From Nitrospira sp. (lineage in GTDB: Bacteria; Nitrospirota; Nitrospiria; Nitrospirales; Nitrospiraceae): 64,000 bases of DNA. A program made the position numbers and the translations under genes. Below are positions 18,110 through 28,207 of this stretch, one piece after another. The first letter of the stretch is position 1, and each line of letters opens with the position of its first letter. The DNA lies in the NCBI GenBank assembly GCA_005116745.1, contig SWDS01000002.1, forward strand, positions 444,311-508,310. The letters are read 5' to 3'. The notes beneath the pieces were generated by a model. The model worked only from the letters and a program-made list of their open reading frames with translations, ran no database searches and was not told the DNA's origin.

Positions 18110-18814
18110 CTAACCGAGCTGTTGCTTGAAGAAGGCCTTCGTCCTCGCCCAGGCGTCCTTCGCAGCCTCCGGCCGATACACGGATGGATCGGCATCTCGG
18201 AAAAACGCATGAGGAGCACCAGGATAGGTTTTAATCTCGCCGGCTTTCCCATACTTCTTCAACGCCGTGGCCAGTCGCTGGACATCCGCCTTGGTAATCC
18301 AGCCATCGTCTTCACCGTAGAGGTACAGCACCGGGCAGGCCAGCTTCTGAATCGGCGTATCAGGATTGGGCACTTGGCCATAGAACGGCACTGCCGCTTT
18401 GATCTCCACATTGACGCAGGGCAGCATGAGCGCATAGGAGCCGCCCATACAGAACCCTGTGAGACCAATCCTCGTGGCATCGACCTCTGGAACTGATTTT
18501 AGATACCCCACGGTGGCATTCAAATCAGCGAGGCCGTCTTCCTGTTTCAGCGTATTCATGAGTTTTCCGGCTTCTCCGGCATCTGTCGTAAGGGCATATC
18601 CTAGGCGCGAGTAGAGGTTCGGCGCGATCGCGACATAGCCTTCTGCCGCATAGCGCCGCGCAATATCTTTTATGTGATCCGTGAGTCCCCACCACTCCTG
18701 GAGGACGATGATGGTCGGTCGTTGCTCTTTGGTATGCGGAGCTGCGACGAACGCCTTCATCGTCACGCTTCCACTCTGATACTGAACGGACGTTTCTCGA
18801 ATGGATTCAGCCAT
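18110..18814 (-). CDS. Dienelactone hydrolase family protein
   Basis: Alpha/beta hydrolase of 234 aa from the ATG at 18814; the frame also opens at a TTG at 18832. The nucleophile elbow GFCMGGSYAL carries Cys instead of Ser, typical of dienelactone hydrolases. The Asp (YLYGEDDGWI) and His (PGAPHAFFRD) of the triad are in place. No signal peptide, so cytosolic. Ring-cleavage genes are absent nearby, so the true substrate is open; many such enzymes are broad carboxylesterases. Confidence 0.9.
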   Translation of the reverse strand: MAESIRETSVQYQSGSVTMKAFVAAPHTKEQRPTIIVLQEWWGLTDHIKDIARRYAAEGYVAIAPNLYSRLGYALTTDAGEAGKLMNTLKQEDGLADLNATVGYLKSVPEVDATRIGLTGFCMGGSYALMLPCVNVEIKAAVPFYGQVPNPDTPIQKLACPVLYLYGEDDGWITKADVQRLATALKKYGKAGEIKTYPGAPHAFFRDADPSVYRPEAAKDAWARTKAFFKQQLG

Positions 18815-18865
18815 GGGTCCGACCACGCTCAAGACTCACAATTCAACCCTGTGCCTAATGCGCGG

Positions 18866-20251
18866 CTAGTTGCCTGCCACCATCAGTTCTGAAATTTTCA
18901 GCGTCGGGCTCGCAATTCGCCCCCGAAACACGAGGTCGCTCCCAATCACTTCGATATCCTTGAACATCTGCTTGAGATTCCCCGCGATGGTGATTTCTTC
19001 GACGGGGTAGGCCAATTCTCCGTTTTCAATCCAAAACCCACTGGCCCCTCGTGAGTAATCACCCGTGACCATATTGATTCCGAATCCGATCAACTCGGTG
19101 ACGTAAAGCCCTTCCTTGACGGAACCGATAATCTCCTGAGCGCTCTTCAGTCCTGGGACGAGATAAAAATTCGTCGGGCCGACAGACGGACTCTCGCCCA
19201 CACTCCGTGATGCGTTGCCGGTCGAGGGCAACCCCAGTTTCCGTCCAGAGTAGGTATCAAGTAGATAGCTCCGTAACACACCTCGCTCCACGATCGTGTT
19301 CTTGCGCGTGGCCAATCCTTCGCCGTCAAACGGGCGAGATCCAAGGCCTCCGGCCATCCGGCCGTCGTCGTACACAGTCATGCGATCGGACGCAATCGTC
19401 TGACCAAGCTGATCGAGAAGGAACGAGGCCCGCTTGTAGAGACCGTAGCCGGAAATGGCCCCACACAAGTTTGCGAGCAGGCTCCCAGCCATCTCTTGGT
19501 CAAACACCACCGGTACTCGCTTGGTCGCCACTTTGCGTGCGCCCAAGCGACGAACGGCTCGTTCGGCCGCCTTCTGCCCGATCGATTCCGCTGAGGCCAG
19601 CCGTGCAAATTTTCGCTGCACCTCATACCAGGCATCCCGCTGCATAGCACCGGTTGTGGACTCAGTTGCAATCGGAGAGACGGATAGCGAAAAGTTTGAA
19701 CTCTTGTAGGACCCGACGAACCCATGGCTGTTCGCCAGCACCACTCGTCCCGATGATGAATCAAACTCCGCACCTTCCGAGTTCGTAATGCGTGGATCCG
19801 TGGCAAACGCTGCCGCTTCTCCGCGCTTGGCCCAATCAATCTGCGTTTCCGTATCGAGCACAGTCTCATCGTAGAGATCAAGGCTCGGCTGGTCCGTCGC
19901 CATCTGAGCCCCATCTGGTAACCCCGATACGTCATCCTCAACAACCGCCTTAGCCAAGGTGCAGGTGTCGGCAATAAGCCGTTCAAGAGAGTCTTGTGAA
20001 AAGTCAGATGTCGAGGTCGTCGCCGAGCGTTTTCCGATGAAGACGCGTAGTCCGAGCCGCTTCTCTCTCGCCTTCGTCAATCGATCGACCGTACCGACCC
20101 GTACTTGGACCGAAAAGGTCTCACCATCGGCCACCACGATATCGGCCTCTGTCGCGCCGCAGGCTTTCGCACGAGCCAGAACATTGGCAGCCAGCTGCGC
20201 ATAGCCGTTGGTGATTGTGGCAGGCTCTGTCCCTCGTTGCCCTTGATGCAC
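18866..20251 (-). CDS. pmbA: Metalloprotease-related subunit TldE/PmbA
   Basis: 461 aa, homologous along its length to TldD but without the HExxxH zinc motif, as expected for the TldE (PmbA) partner of the TldD/TldE heterodimer that degrades unstructured peptides and matures some modified peptides. Family blocks seen include DRLTKAREKRLGLRVFIG and FDGEGLATRKNTIVERGVL. It starts with GTG at 20251 behind GAGGG; alternative internal starts are possible. It follows tldD by 76 bases on the same strand. Confidence 0.9.
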   Translation of the reverse strand: MHQGQRGTEPATITNGYAQLAANVLARAKACGATEADIVVADGETFSVQVRVGTVDRLTKAREKRLGLRVFIGKRSATTSTSDFSQDSLERLIADTCTLAKAVVEDDVSGLPDGAQMATDQPSLDLYDETVLDTETQIDWAKRGEAAAFATDPRITNSEGAEFDSSSGRVVLANSHGFVGSYKSSNFSLSVSPIATESTTGAMQRDAWYEVQRKFARLASAESIGQKAAERAVRRLGARKVATKRVPVVFDQEMAGSLLANLCGAISGYGLYKRASFLLDQLGQTIASDRMTVYDDGRMAGGLGSRPFDGEGLATRKNTIVERGVLRSYLLDTYSGRKLGLPSTGNASRSVGESPSVGPTNFYLVPGLKSAQEIIGSVKEGLYVTELIGFGINMVTGDYSRGASGFWIENGELAYPVEEITIAGNLKQMFKDIEVIGSDLVFRGRIASPTLKISELMVAGN

Positions 20252-20327
20252 ACGCCCTCTTTTCTATCAGTTGTCATGTGGTCGGCCACTTTGGTGGGCC
20301 GTGAGACCATAATGACTTGTGACTCTC

Positions 20328-21758
20328 TTACCTCTGCGTACCCCCGACCGTGATTTCGTCGATTTTGAGGGTCGGCAAGCCGACTCCGACCGGCACCGAT
20401 TGGCCGTCCTTCCCACACGTCCCGATCCCATTGTCGAGTTTCAGATCATGCCCCACCATCGAAACCTTGGTGAGGATCTCCGGCCCACTCCCGATCAATG
20501 TTGCGCCCTTCACCGGCTTCGTGATCTGTCCGTCCTCGATGAGGTACGCCTCGCTGGCAGAGAACACGAACTTCCCGTTGGTGATATCAACCTGTCCACC
20601 GCCGAACGAGACGGCATAGAGCCCTTTCTTCACCGACCGAATAATGTCCTGAGGATCCGACTCACCGGCCAACATAAAGGTATTCGTCATACGGGGGAGC
20701 ACCACACTTTGGTAATTCTCACGCCGACCGTTACCGGTCAGAGGAATGCCCATGAGGCGAGCGTTGAGCTTATCGGTGATATAGCGGCGGAGAATGCCCT
20801 TCTCGATGAGTGTCGTGCAGCTGGTTGGCGTTCCCTCATCATCCATATTTAACGAACCTCGGCGAAATGGAAGGGTTCCATCGTCGACGATCGTGCAGAC
20901 GTCCGACGCCACGCGTTTCCCGAGCAAGCTTGAGAAGGCCGACGTCTTTTTCCGGTTGAAGTCGGCTTCCAAGCCATGTCCGATCGCCTCGTGCAGTAGG
21001 ATACCGGGCCATCCACCGGCCAACACCACAGGCATCACCCCGGCCGGAGCATCCACAGCAGACAAGTTCAGGATCGCCTCTCTCGCCGCTTCTCGCGCAT
21101 AGCTCAAGTGTCGATTGTCCTCGAGGTAGTACTCAAATCCAACCCGACCGCCCCCGCCGAAGCTCCCGACCTGTCGATTGTCACCGTCCTCGGCAATACA
21201 GGTGATCTGCAGACGGGACAACGGTTGACTATCGCCGACCAGTGTCCCATCAGAGGTCGCAACCGCCACCACCTTGTATTCGGTGTTAAACGAAGCCATG
21301 ACGTTCTTAATGCGGGGATCGTACCGTCTGGCCTCGGCATCAATTGCGTTTAACAGCGCCACGCGATCAGCCGTGGCAACCTCGGCCTTCGCTCGTTCGA
21401 TCGGATAGAGGTCTCTGGTCGGTCGGCACTGGGTGGGCACCGGCACAGGAGAAGCTCCCTGAGGAGAATTAGCGATGTAGCGTGCCGTGTCGGCCGCAAT
21501 CTCCAGATCCCTTTTTGTGAGTTCATCTGAGTAGGCAAACCCTGTCTTCTCACCGGCAATTGCACGGACGCCGACGCCTTGAGAGACACTCTTGGCTGCA
21601 CGCTTCACGATGCCTTCCTCCATCGATACCGACTCTGAGGTGCGGGACTCAAAATAGAGGTCCGCATAGTCAATATCCCTCATGTTGAGCCGATCGAGTG
21701 CGTGTTGAGCTTCGAGTTCAGTGACACCGAATTTGGCTAGCTGAACCGGCTCGAGCAT
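20328..21758 (-). CDS. tldD: Metalloprotease TldD
   Basis: Catalytic subunit of the TldD/TldE protease; 476 aa from the ATG at 21758. The zinc-binding helix HEAIGHGLE (HExxxH) is present, as is the TldD block MSMEEGIVKRAAKSVSQGVGVRA (quoted in part: SQGVGVRAIAGEKTGF). An AGGAGG lies 11 bases upstream of this ATG, which is why I prefer it to the in-frame codon at 21809. Divergent from uppS across a 200-base gap. Confidence 0.93.
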   Translation of the reverse strand: MLEPVQLAKFGVTELEAQHALDRLNMRDIDYADLYFESRTSESVSMEEGIVKRAAKSVSQGVGVRAIAGEKTGFAYSDELTKRDLEIAADTARYIANSPQGASPVPVPTQCRPTRDLYPIERAKAEVATADRVALLNAIDAEARRYDPRIKNVMASFNTEYKVVAVATSDGTLVGDSQPLSRLQITCIAEDGDNRQVGSFGGGGRVGFEYYLEDNRHLSYAREAAREAILNLSAVDAPAGVMPVVLAGGWPGILLHEAIGHGLEADFNRKKTSAFSSLLGKRVASDVCTIVDDGTLPFRRGSLNMDDEGTPTSCTTLIEKGILRRYITDKLNARLMGIPLTGNGRRENYQSVVLPRMTNTFMLAGESDPQDIIRSVKKGLYAVSFGGGQVDITNGKFVFSASEAYLIEDGQITKPVKGATLIGSGPEILTKVSMVGHDLKLDNGIGTCGKDGQSVPVGVGLPTLKIDEITVGGTQR

Positions 21759-21879
21759 AGTGATGGACGCCTCCTTGTCTCTGTTGAGTAATGGGCGAGT
21801 ATAGCCCATTCATTTCTGCCGTCGCAATGTAATGACTCCTCACTGATTTGGGTTGCTGAAGTCGTTTCCGAGTTATCGT

Positions 21880-21908
21880 TTGACATTCCATACCCCCGAC
21901 AGTAGACT
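21880..21908 (+). promoter_or_regulatory. Sigma70-type promoter candidate for uppS operon
   Basis: TTGACA at 21880-21885, spacer of 17 bases, TAGACT at 21903-21908 (4 of 6 consensus bases). It sits 57 bases upstream of the uppS ATG in the tldD/uppS divergent gap and would drive the plus-strand uppS-cdsA-dxr-rseP-proS series. Confidence 0.6.
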
Positions 21909-21964
21909 TTCCCCACTTTTCTCCCTGCTAACATTGAACATGAGGAACGCGCTCTAGGCTCGTT

Positions 21965-22750
21965 ATGGCACACCCTCCGGCTTCAAGTTTCGAGCACCTG
22001 TCCGAGAGCGAATTGACCGCCAAGTTGGAACCGGAACTGCTCCCTAAACATATCGCGGTCATCATGGATGGCAACGGGCGGTGGGCGGAACTCCGTGGTC
22101 TCCCTCGCATCGCAGGCCATCGCGAAGGCATCAATTCCGTCAGGGAGATGATCACCCTCTGTCTGGAACTCGGCATTCATGCCCTGACGATCTATGCGTT
22201 TTCACAAGAAAATTGGAACCGTCCGACACAAGAAATCAGCGCTCTCATGGGACTCTTGGAACATTACCTCTCCACAGAGCGAGCCAGCTTGATTGAGCAA
22301 GGCGTGCGCTTCCGCACCATCGGTCGCCACGAGCTGCTTCCTTCATCGGCTCAACACTGGATTCGCACAACCGAGAAGGAAACAGCGCATCTCGATAAGC
22401 TGATCCTAACGGTCGCCCTCAGCTACGGAGGACGAGCAGAAATCGTCGATGCCGTAAAAACACTGGTCGAGAACGTCCAGGCGGGAACCCTCCAACCGAA
22501 CCGTATCGATGAAGCCACGATTCAACAGTACCTCTACACCCACCCGCTTCAAGATCCGGACTTACTGATTCGGACAAGTGGAGAAGCCAGGATCAGCAAC
22601 TTTCTCCTATGGCAACTGGCCTACACAGAATTGTGCTTCACGCCGACCTTGTGGCCGGACTTTCGACGACGGGAGTTTCTGCTCGCGCTGATCGAGTATC
22701 AAAGACGGGAGCGTCGCTTCGGCCGAGTGCTGAGTACTGTGTCTTCGTAA
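21965..22750 (+). CDS. uppS: Isoprenyl transferase (undecaprenyl diphosphate synthase)
   Basis: Cis-prenyltransferase that makes undecaprenyl diphosphate, the lipid carrier for peptidoglycan and O-antigen. 261 aa; catalytic Asp35 in VIMDGNGRWA, then RIAGHREG, the signature IRTSGEARISNFLLWQ and the terminal FTPTLWPDF. First gene of a cluster with cdsA, dxr and rseP, a conserved bacterial order. No strong ribosome site precedes the ATG. Confidence 0.95.
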   Translation: MAHPPASSFEHLSESELTAKLEPELLPKHIAVIMDGNGRWAELRGLPRIAGHREGINSVREMITLCLELGIHALTIYAFSQENWNRPTQEISALMGLLEHYLSTERASLIEQGVRFRTIGRHELLPSSAQHWIRTTEKETAHLDKLILTVALSYGGRAEIVDAVKTLVENVQAGTLQPNRIDEATIQQYLYTHPLQDPDLLIRTSGEARISNFLLWQLAYTELCFTPTLWPDFRRREFLLALIEYQRRERRFGRVLSTVSS

Positions 22751-22755
22751 CCTAT

Positions 22756-23646
22756 GTGGGACATCCATCCATCACCGAAGCAATCGCCCACAGCTCGACA
22801 TCCGTGACCACCACACCTGCACGCCCCAAACAGTTCGATATCAGGCGTCTCTATACTGCGGCTGTGCTGATCCCGGCCGTCTACCTCATCATCGTCCACC
22901 TCACGCCCTGGGCCTTAACGCTGCTCTTGATCGCCGTCGGCTCTCTGGCCCTGCTCGAACTGTATCGTCTCAGCTTCCAATCGCGGTTGAATCATGTCCT
23001 CGTCGGTGTCGGGTCGGCAACCTATGTTCTGACCCTCGCCCGATCTCATGTGTCTCTCCCGCTTCCCGAGCTTCTTCTCGGCGGTGCGTTCATGATTGCC
23101 GTAACAGCCTCTTTTGTTGCCACATCCGCAAAATATCGATGGAAGGACGCGCTGATCACCATGTTCGGCGTGCTCTACGTGGGCGTCACCCTCAGTAGTA
23201 TTGTATCGACCCGCGCGCTGCCGACCGGGGAATTCCTCGTGCTATTTCTGGCGGTGGTCACATGGGCTTCTGACACCGGGGCGTACTACGCCGGGACCCT
23301 GTGGGGCAAACACCTTCTCATGCCGTCGATCAGTCCCAAGAAGACCGTTGAGGGGGTACTTGGAGGGCTCATATTGGCCGTCGCTGCCGCCATCGTGGCT
23401 CAATGGTGGTTTGCCTCACAACTCTCACTGTTAGATGCGTTCATCCTTGGCGTACTGCTGACGGGAACTGGGCTCATCGGAGACCTGTTCGAATCCATGA
23501 TTAAGCGACGCACGGGCGTCAAAGATTCCGGTGGAATCTTGCCAGGCCATGGCGGTATGTTGGATCGGCTCGATAGTCTCTTGTTCACCGCCCCCACCTT
23601 CTACTACTATGTCGCCTACGTTCGAGACCTGGCACCGCCTCTATAA
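22756..23646 (+). CDS. cdsA: Phosphatidate cytidylyltransferase
   Basis: Makes CDP-diacylglycerol for phospholipids; inner-membrane protein with about eight hydrophobic helices. The CdsA signature near the C-terminus is clear (KRRTGVKDSGGILPGHGGML with LDRLDS following). The frame is open back into uppS, so the start must be chosen: the GTG at 22756, 5 bases past the uppS stop, gives 296 aa; the GTG at 22804 is the alternative. Neither has a visible Shine-Dalgarno, suggesting coupling with uppS. Confidence 0.92.
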   Translation: MGHPSITEAIAHSSTSVTTTPARPKQFDIRRLYTAAVLIPAVYLIIVHLTPWALTLLLIAVGSLALLELYRLSFQSRLNHVLVGVGSATYVLTLARSHVSLPLPELLLGGAFMIAVTASFVATSAKYRWKDALITMFGVLYVGVTLSSIVSTRALPTGEFLVLFLAVVTWASDTGAYYAGTLWGKHLLMPSISPKKTVEGVLGGLILAVAAAIVAQWWFASQLSLLDAFILGVLLTGTGLIGDLFESMIKRRTGVKDSGGILPGHGGMLDRLDSLLFTAPTFYYYVAYVRDLAPPL

Positions 23647-23664
23647 GAGTGGAGAGGAGAGGAT

Positions 23665-24825
23665 ATGAAGTCGATTATCATCTTGGGATCAACCGGATCG
23701 ATCGGAACCAATACCCTCGATATCGTTCAACGGTTTCCCGATGAGTTCCGCGTCGTCGGCCTGACGGCCGGCAACAATATCGACAAGCTTGAAGCCCAGA
23801 TCCGCCAGTTCGCACCTATCGCCGTGGCGGTCTCTACGGAATCCTCTGCGGCATTGCTCAGAAACCGGTGCGCCGATCTTCCGGTTGAGGTCATGGCCGG
23901 CGGAGAAGGCATTACACAGGTCGCAACGGGGCTCGATGCCGAATTGGTGATTTCTGCCATCGTGGGAGCAGCCGGACTCGTACCGACCCTGTCCGCCATC
24001 CGCAGTGGGAAACACATTGCCTTGGCCAATAAAGAACCGATGGTGATGGCCGGCAAGCTGATGCAGGATGAGGCTAGAAAACATGGGGTCAGGATTTTTC
24101 CAGTCGATAGCGAACATAGTGCCATTTTCCAGTCATTGGAAGGGCATCGGATTGAAGACGTCCGGCGAGTGATACTCACAGCGTCCGGCGGAGCCCTGTG
24201 GACACTGCCCCAGGAGCAACTCCTGCATGTGACGCCGGAACAAGCCCTGCAGCATCCGAACTGGAAGATGGGATCTAAGATCACCATCGACTCAGCGACG
24301 CTGATGAACAAGGGACTGGAAGTAGTAGAAGCACGCTGGCTCTTCAATATTCCCGAGTCCAACATCGACGTGCTGGTTCATCGAGAAAGCATTATCCACT
24401 CTCTCGTAGAATATAAAGATCGATCCATGATCGCCCAACTGGGTCTCCCGGATATGCGAACTCCGATCTCGTACGCGATGCGTTACCCCGCCAGAATGGC
24501 GCTCGACCTCCCCTCACTGGATTTGACGGAAATTGGACGATTGACCTTTTGCAAACCCGACCATGATCGCTTTCCGTGCCTCAACCTTGGGTACGAGTCG
24601 CTTCGAATCGGCGGGACCATGCCTGCCGCCATGAATGCGGCCAATGAAATCGCCGTCGATGCATTCCTCAACCATGGCCTTTGCTTCAGTGAGATCCCGC
24701 AGGTCATTCGCAGTACTATGGAGGCGCATGCGCATCAAGAGATTACCTGCCTTGATGATGCGCTAGAAGCGGATCGATGGGCTCGAGAAAAGGCGGAATC
24801 GTTGGTGCATGCGTTACCTCGCTAA
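23665..24825 (+). CDS. dxr: 1-deoxy-D-xylulose-5-phosphate reductoisomerase
   Basis: Second step of the MEP isoprenoid pathway, which feeds UppS upstream. 386 aa. The NADPH-binding LGSTGSIGTNTL is at residues 6-17, then ALANKEPMVMAG; the metal/substrate region has PVDSEHSAIFQSL and TLMNKGLEVVEA. Strong ribosome site GAGAGGAG 5 bases before the ATG. 18-base gap from cdsA. Confidence 0.96.
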   Translation: MKSIIILGSTGSIGTNTLDIVQRFPDEFRVVGLTAGNNIDKLEAQIRQFAPIAVAVSTESSAALLRNRCADLPVEVMAGGEGITQVATGLDAELVISAIVGAAGLVPTLSAIRSGKHIALANKEPMVMAGKLMQDEARKHGVRIFPVDSEHSAIFQSLEGHRIEDVRRVILTASGGALWTLPQEQLLHVTPEQALQHPNWKMGSKITIDSATLMNKGLEVVEARWLFNIPESNIDVLVHRESIIHSLVEYKDRSMIAQLGLPDMRTPISYAMRYPARMALDLPSLDLTEIGRLTFCKPDHDRFPCLNLGYESLRIGGTMPAAMNAANEIAVDAFLNHGLCFSEIPQVIRSTMEAHAHQEITCLDDALEADRWAREKAESLVHALPR

Positions 24826-24888
24826 CGATCGTTTGCATTTCACGCAGCGAATGTTAGAGTAGAAGATCACACTCGATAGGGAGTTCCG

Positions 24889-26280
24889 ATGACGTTCGCT
24901 CTTACCTGGTCCCCCGATACATTGTGGCTGCTCCTTCAGAAGGCCTGGTGGTTCCTTGTGGTCCTTGGCGTGCTCGTCGCCTTCCATGAGCTCGGCCATT
25001 TCCTCGCCGCTCGATGGGTCGGAGTGAAAGTCCTCAAGTTTTCCATCGGCTTTGGCCCGAAGTTATTCGGTCGCCAGGTCGGCGAAACCGAATATCTCGT
25101 CTCCGCCGTCCCGCTCGGTGGGTACGTCAAGTTGTTTGGCGAGGATGAGACGGAGGCCACAACACCTGAGGACCGGCGGCGATCATTTTCACACCAGGGC
25201 TTGTGGGGAAAGGTTCTTATCGTCGCGGCTGGCCCGGGGTTTAATTTCATTCTGGCCTACTTGATCTTCGCCGGATGGCTGTCCACTGGTGCACCATTGT
25301 TTGTCCCAACGTTTCACGATCTGAGTGCTGATGTCGAGGCTCTGGCTCCCGGCTCTCCCGCATCAATGGCAGGGATGGAAGTTGGAGACCGCATCGTCAA
25401 GATGAACGGCAAAGACATCTCGACCAAAACGGAGTTACTGGACCTCGTCTCCAAGAGCAAGGGCCAGCCTGTTTTACTCGAAGTCCGACGAGACGATCAG
25501 CTAAAAACACTGACAGCCACGCCTATACCAATCACTGGAGAGGGGGCCAGCAGCAACGAACCGCTGTATACGATCGGCGTTGAAGAAACGCCTCCTCTCG
25601 TCACCTCGGTTATGCCCGGATTACCCGCCTCCCTGGCCGGATTCAAGCCAGGCGATCGAGTCGTCGCGATCGATGGCCACGCTATCTATACCTGGGCACA
25701 GATGACGACTCAGGTACGGGAACACCCGCAGAAGTCACTGAAACTCGACGTCCTCCGCGACGGAATACGGACCACGCTGACCGTCACGCCAACCAGTGAA
25801 AAAGTGACGATGAACGGACAGACGCTCGAAGTCGGAAAGATCGGCATCGCGGGACCTGGCCGTTCATTGATGCGCTCCGACAACGCAGCAGCAGCTGTAT
25901 ATCAAGGACTCGAAGCTACGTGGGGATGGACTGAATTGACTGCGGTTGGCCTCTATAAAATGATCGTGGGGGATATTTCGAGCAAGAATATCGGTGGACC
26001 GCTGACGATCGCCAATATTTCCGGTGAAGCGGCCTCCCAGGGCGCCTCTAGTGTCGTGTTCCTGATCGCCATCTTGAGCATCAACCTCGGGGTCCTCAAT
26101 TTGCTGCCGATCCCGATCCTCGACGGCGGCCACTTGCTCTTTTTCCTGATTGAGGGCATTCTGCGCAAGCCACTCGCAGAACGGCAACGAGAGGTTGCCC
26201 AGCAGGTCGGGTTAGTTCTGTTGGTTGGCGTCATGATCTTTGCCTTCTGGAACGACCTGGAACGCATCTTCTCCCACTAA
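24889..26280 (+). CDS. rseP: RIP zinc metalloprotease RseP
   Basis: Site-2 protease of the envelope-stress pathway. 463 aa: HELGH at residues 33-37 in the first helix, two tandem PDZ domains between about 115 and 300 (EALAPGSPASMAGMEVGDRI and SVMPGLPASLAGFKPGDRV), and the LDGGH motif (PIPILDGGHLLF) in the third helix. A clean ATG follows GGGAG. No anti-sigma factor RseA is in view, so the substrate is not identifiable here. Confidence 0.94.
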   Translation: MTFALTWSPDTLWLLLQKAWWFLVVLGVLVAFHELGHFLAARWVGVKVLKFSIGFGPKLFGRQVGETEYLVSAVPLGGYVKLFGEDETEATTPEDRRRSFSHQGLWGKVLIVAAGPGFNFILAYLIFAGWLSTGAPLFVPTFHDLSADVEALAPGSPASMAGMEVGDRIVKMNGKDISTKTELLDLVSKSKGQPVLLEVRRDDQLKTLTATPIPITGEGASSNEPLYTIGVEETPPLVTSVMPGLPASLAGFKPGDRVVAIDGHAIYTWAQMTTQVREHPQKSLKLDVLRDGIRTTLTVTPTSEKVTMNGQTLEVGKIGIAGPGRSLMRSDNAAAAVYQGLEATWGWTELTAVGLYKMIVGDISSKNIGGPLTIANISGEAASQGASSVVFLIAILSINLGVLNLLPIPILDGGHLLFFLIEGILRKPLAERQREVAQQVGLVLLVGVMIFAFWNDLERIFSH

Positions 26281-26287
26281 CCTTCTC

Positions 26288-28018
26288 ATGAAAACATCCC
26301 AGTTACTCATCCCCACACTACGGGACGATCCCGGCGAAGCCGAAACCGTCAGCCACCGATTGATGCTGCGTGCCGGACTGATCCGAAAGGTGGCAGCTGG
26401 CATCTATACCTATCTTCCACTTGGTCTCCGTGTCATCCGCAAAATTGAGCAGATCATTCGAGAGGAGATGAACCGATCCGGCGCACAAGAACTGCTGATG
26501 CCGATCGCCTCCCCTGCTGAACTCTGGAAAGAAACAGCCCGATGGGACTACTACGGGAAGGAACTACTTCGATTCAAGGATCGTCACGAACGAGACTTTT
26601 GCCTAGGCCCGACGCACGAAGAAGTCATTACCGATCTCTTCAGGCGAGAAGTGCGATCCTACCGACAACTCCCGCTCAATTTTTACCAGATCCAAACCAA
26701 ATTTCGTGATGAGATCCGCCCGCGATTTGGGCTCATGCGAGGGCGGGAATTCATCATGAAGGATGCCTATAGTTTCGACATCGATGAGGCTGGCGCTCAG
26801 GTCAGCTATCAGAAGATGTACGACGCCTACACCCGAATCTTCACACGATGCGGCCTCACCTTCCGGGCGGTGGAAGCCGACACAGGTCTCATCGGTGGGG
26901 ATGTCTCACACGAGTTCATGGTGCTGGCCGATACCGGCGAAGCGATGGTGGCATATAGCGACCAGGGTTCTTACGCCGCCAATCTTGAACGGGCGGAAGT
27001 ACTTCCTCCATCTGATATCGACACCACCCCCCTTCTCCCCCTAACGCCGATCGATACGCCACAGCGCCGGACAGTGAAAGAGGTCACAGCCTTTCTGCAG
27101 ATTACACCCCGTCAACTCGTGAAGACACTGCTGTACCGCGCAGGCACCGAAACCGTCGCCGTGCTGATCCGGGGAGATCATGAAGTGAACGAAGTCAAAT
27201 TAGCGCGTTTGCTCAAGGTGACTGATGTGACGTTGGCCGACCCCGTGACGGTTCAACAGGTCACAGGCGCTCCTCCAGGATTCGCCGGACCAGTCGGCCT
27301 GCAGCACGCACGAATCCTGGCGGATCACGCCATTCAGGGAATGACCAATGTCGTCATCGGTGCCAATAAAGCCGATACGCACTATCAGAATGCCAATCTC
27401 AACCGTGATTTCACTGCCGAACAATTTGCCGACCTTCGCAATGCGCAAGCCGGCGACCCGGCTCCCCGAGGACCAGGTGCGCTAACACTTGCCAAGGGCA
27501 TCGAAGTTGGACAGGTATTCTTACTCGGTACCAAGTATAGCCAGAAAATGAATGCCACCATCCTCGACGATCAGGGCAAGGAGCGCCTGGCTGTTATGGG
27601 TTGTTACGGCATTGGCGTTGGTCGGACAGCCGCTGCGGCGATCGAGCAAAACCACGATGAGAAGGGCATCATCTGGCCGTTTCCTATCGCGCCATTCCAT
27701 GTCCACCTCCTGACGGTCAGCCAATCAGAAAAGACGACCGACACCGCTGCACGTCTCTATACCGATTTGATGGCGGCAGGTATCGAGGTCTTATGGGACG
27801 ACCGTACCGATCGCGCCGGTGTTAAATTCAATGACGCGGATCTGATCGGCGCCCCATTCCAACTCGTCATCGGCGACAAAGGCCTTGCGGACGGCGTTGT
27901 GGAAGTCAAGATTCGACGAACCGGGATCAAATCCCGCATCGCACCCAGTGAGCTTGTCACTCACCTCAAGCAACTTTCTTTTGAAGCCCATCCATCCGCG
28001 AGCTCACCTCTCGCTTAG
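26288..28018 (+). CDS. proS: Prolyl-tRNA synthetase
   Basis: 576-aa bacterial-type ProRS. Class II motifs are present (LLMPIASPAELW, FCLGPTHEEVITDLF, IQTKFRDEIRPRFGLMRGRE), with a YbaK-like editing insertion between motifs 2 and 3 (about 230-385) and an anticodon-binding domain at the end. The ATG at 26288, 7 bases after the rseP stop, gives the canonical MKTSQLL start; the frame extends upstream into rseP but that part is not ProRS. Confidence 0.95.
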   Translation: MKTSQLLIPTLRDDPGEAETVSHRLMLRAGLIRKVAAGIYTYLPLGLRVIRKIEQIIREEMNRSGAQELLMPIASPAELWKETARWDYYGKELLRFKDRHERDFCLGPTHEEVITDLFRREVRSYRQLPLNFYQIQTKFRDEIRPRFGLMRGREFIMKDAYSFDIDEAGAQVSYQKMYDAYTRIFTRCGLTFRAVEADTGLIGGDVSHEFMVLADTGEAMVAYSDQGSYAANLERAEVLPPSDIDTTPLLPLTPIDTPQRRTVKEVTAFLQITPRQLVKTLLYRAGTETVAVLIRGDHEVNEVKLARLLKVTDVTLADPVTVQQVTGAPPGFAGPVGLQHARILADHAIQGMTNVVIGANKADTHYQNANLNRDFTAEQFADLRNAQAGDPAPRGPGALTLAKGIEVGQVFLLGTKYSQKMNATILDDQGKERLAVMGCYGIGVGRTAAAAIEQNHDEKGIIWPFPIAPFHVHLLTVSQSEKTTDTAARLYTDLMAAGIEVLWDDRTDRAGVKFNDADLIGAPFQLVIGDKGLADGVVEVKIRRTGIKSRIAPSELVTHLKQLSFEAHPSASSPLA

Positions 28019-28101
28019 TTCCAGAGCTGAATCGCTCACGCTTTCCAGAAATGCACCGACAGAAAATGCCTTTTCCTTGCCTTCCCGATCTGTTCGTTTA
28101 G

Positions 28102-28122
28102 ACTGAGACTCGACGTCTCAGT
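28102..28122 (+). terminator. Hairpin between proS and the pilus-type ATPase
   Basis: ACTGAGAC (28102-28109), loop TCGAC, GTCTCAGT (28115-28122): an 8-bp perfect stem. No T-run follows, so it may be a weak terminator or processing structure rather than a full intrinsic terminator. Confidence 0.45.
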
Positions 28123-28207
28123 TCACAACATTTCATGATCAGGCACCTATTAATCCAGCGCATAACCTGACTGATTCACGTCTCAACCACAAGGAAAGCG
28201 CAGTCGG

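Noticed and set aside
18850-21758. tldD/pmbA as part of a modified-peptide (RiPP) cluster
   Set aside because: No precursor peptide, modifying enzyme or exporter is adjacent; the pair is a common housekeeping protease.
21965-28018. uppS-cdsA-dxr-rseP-proS as an unusual operon
   Set aside because: This order is widespread in bacteria.
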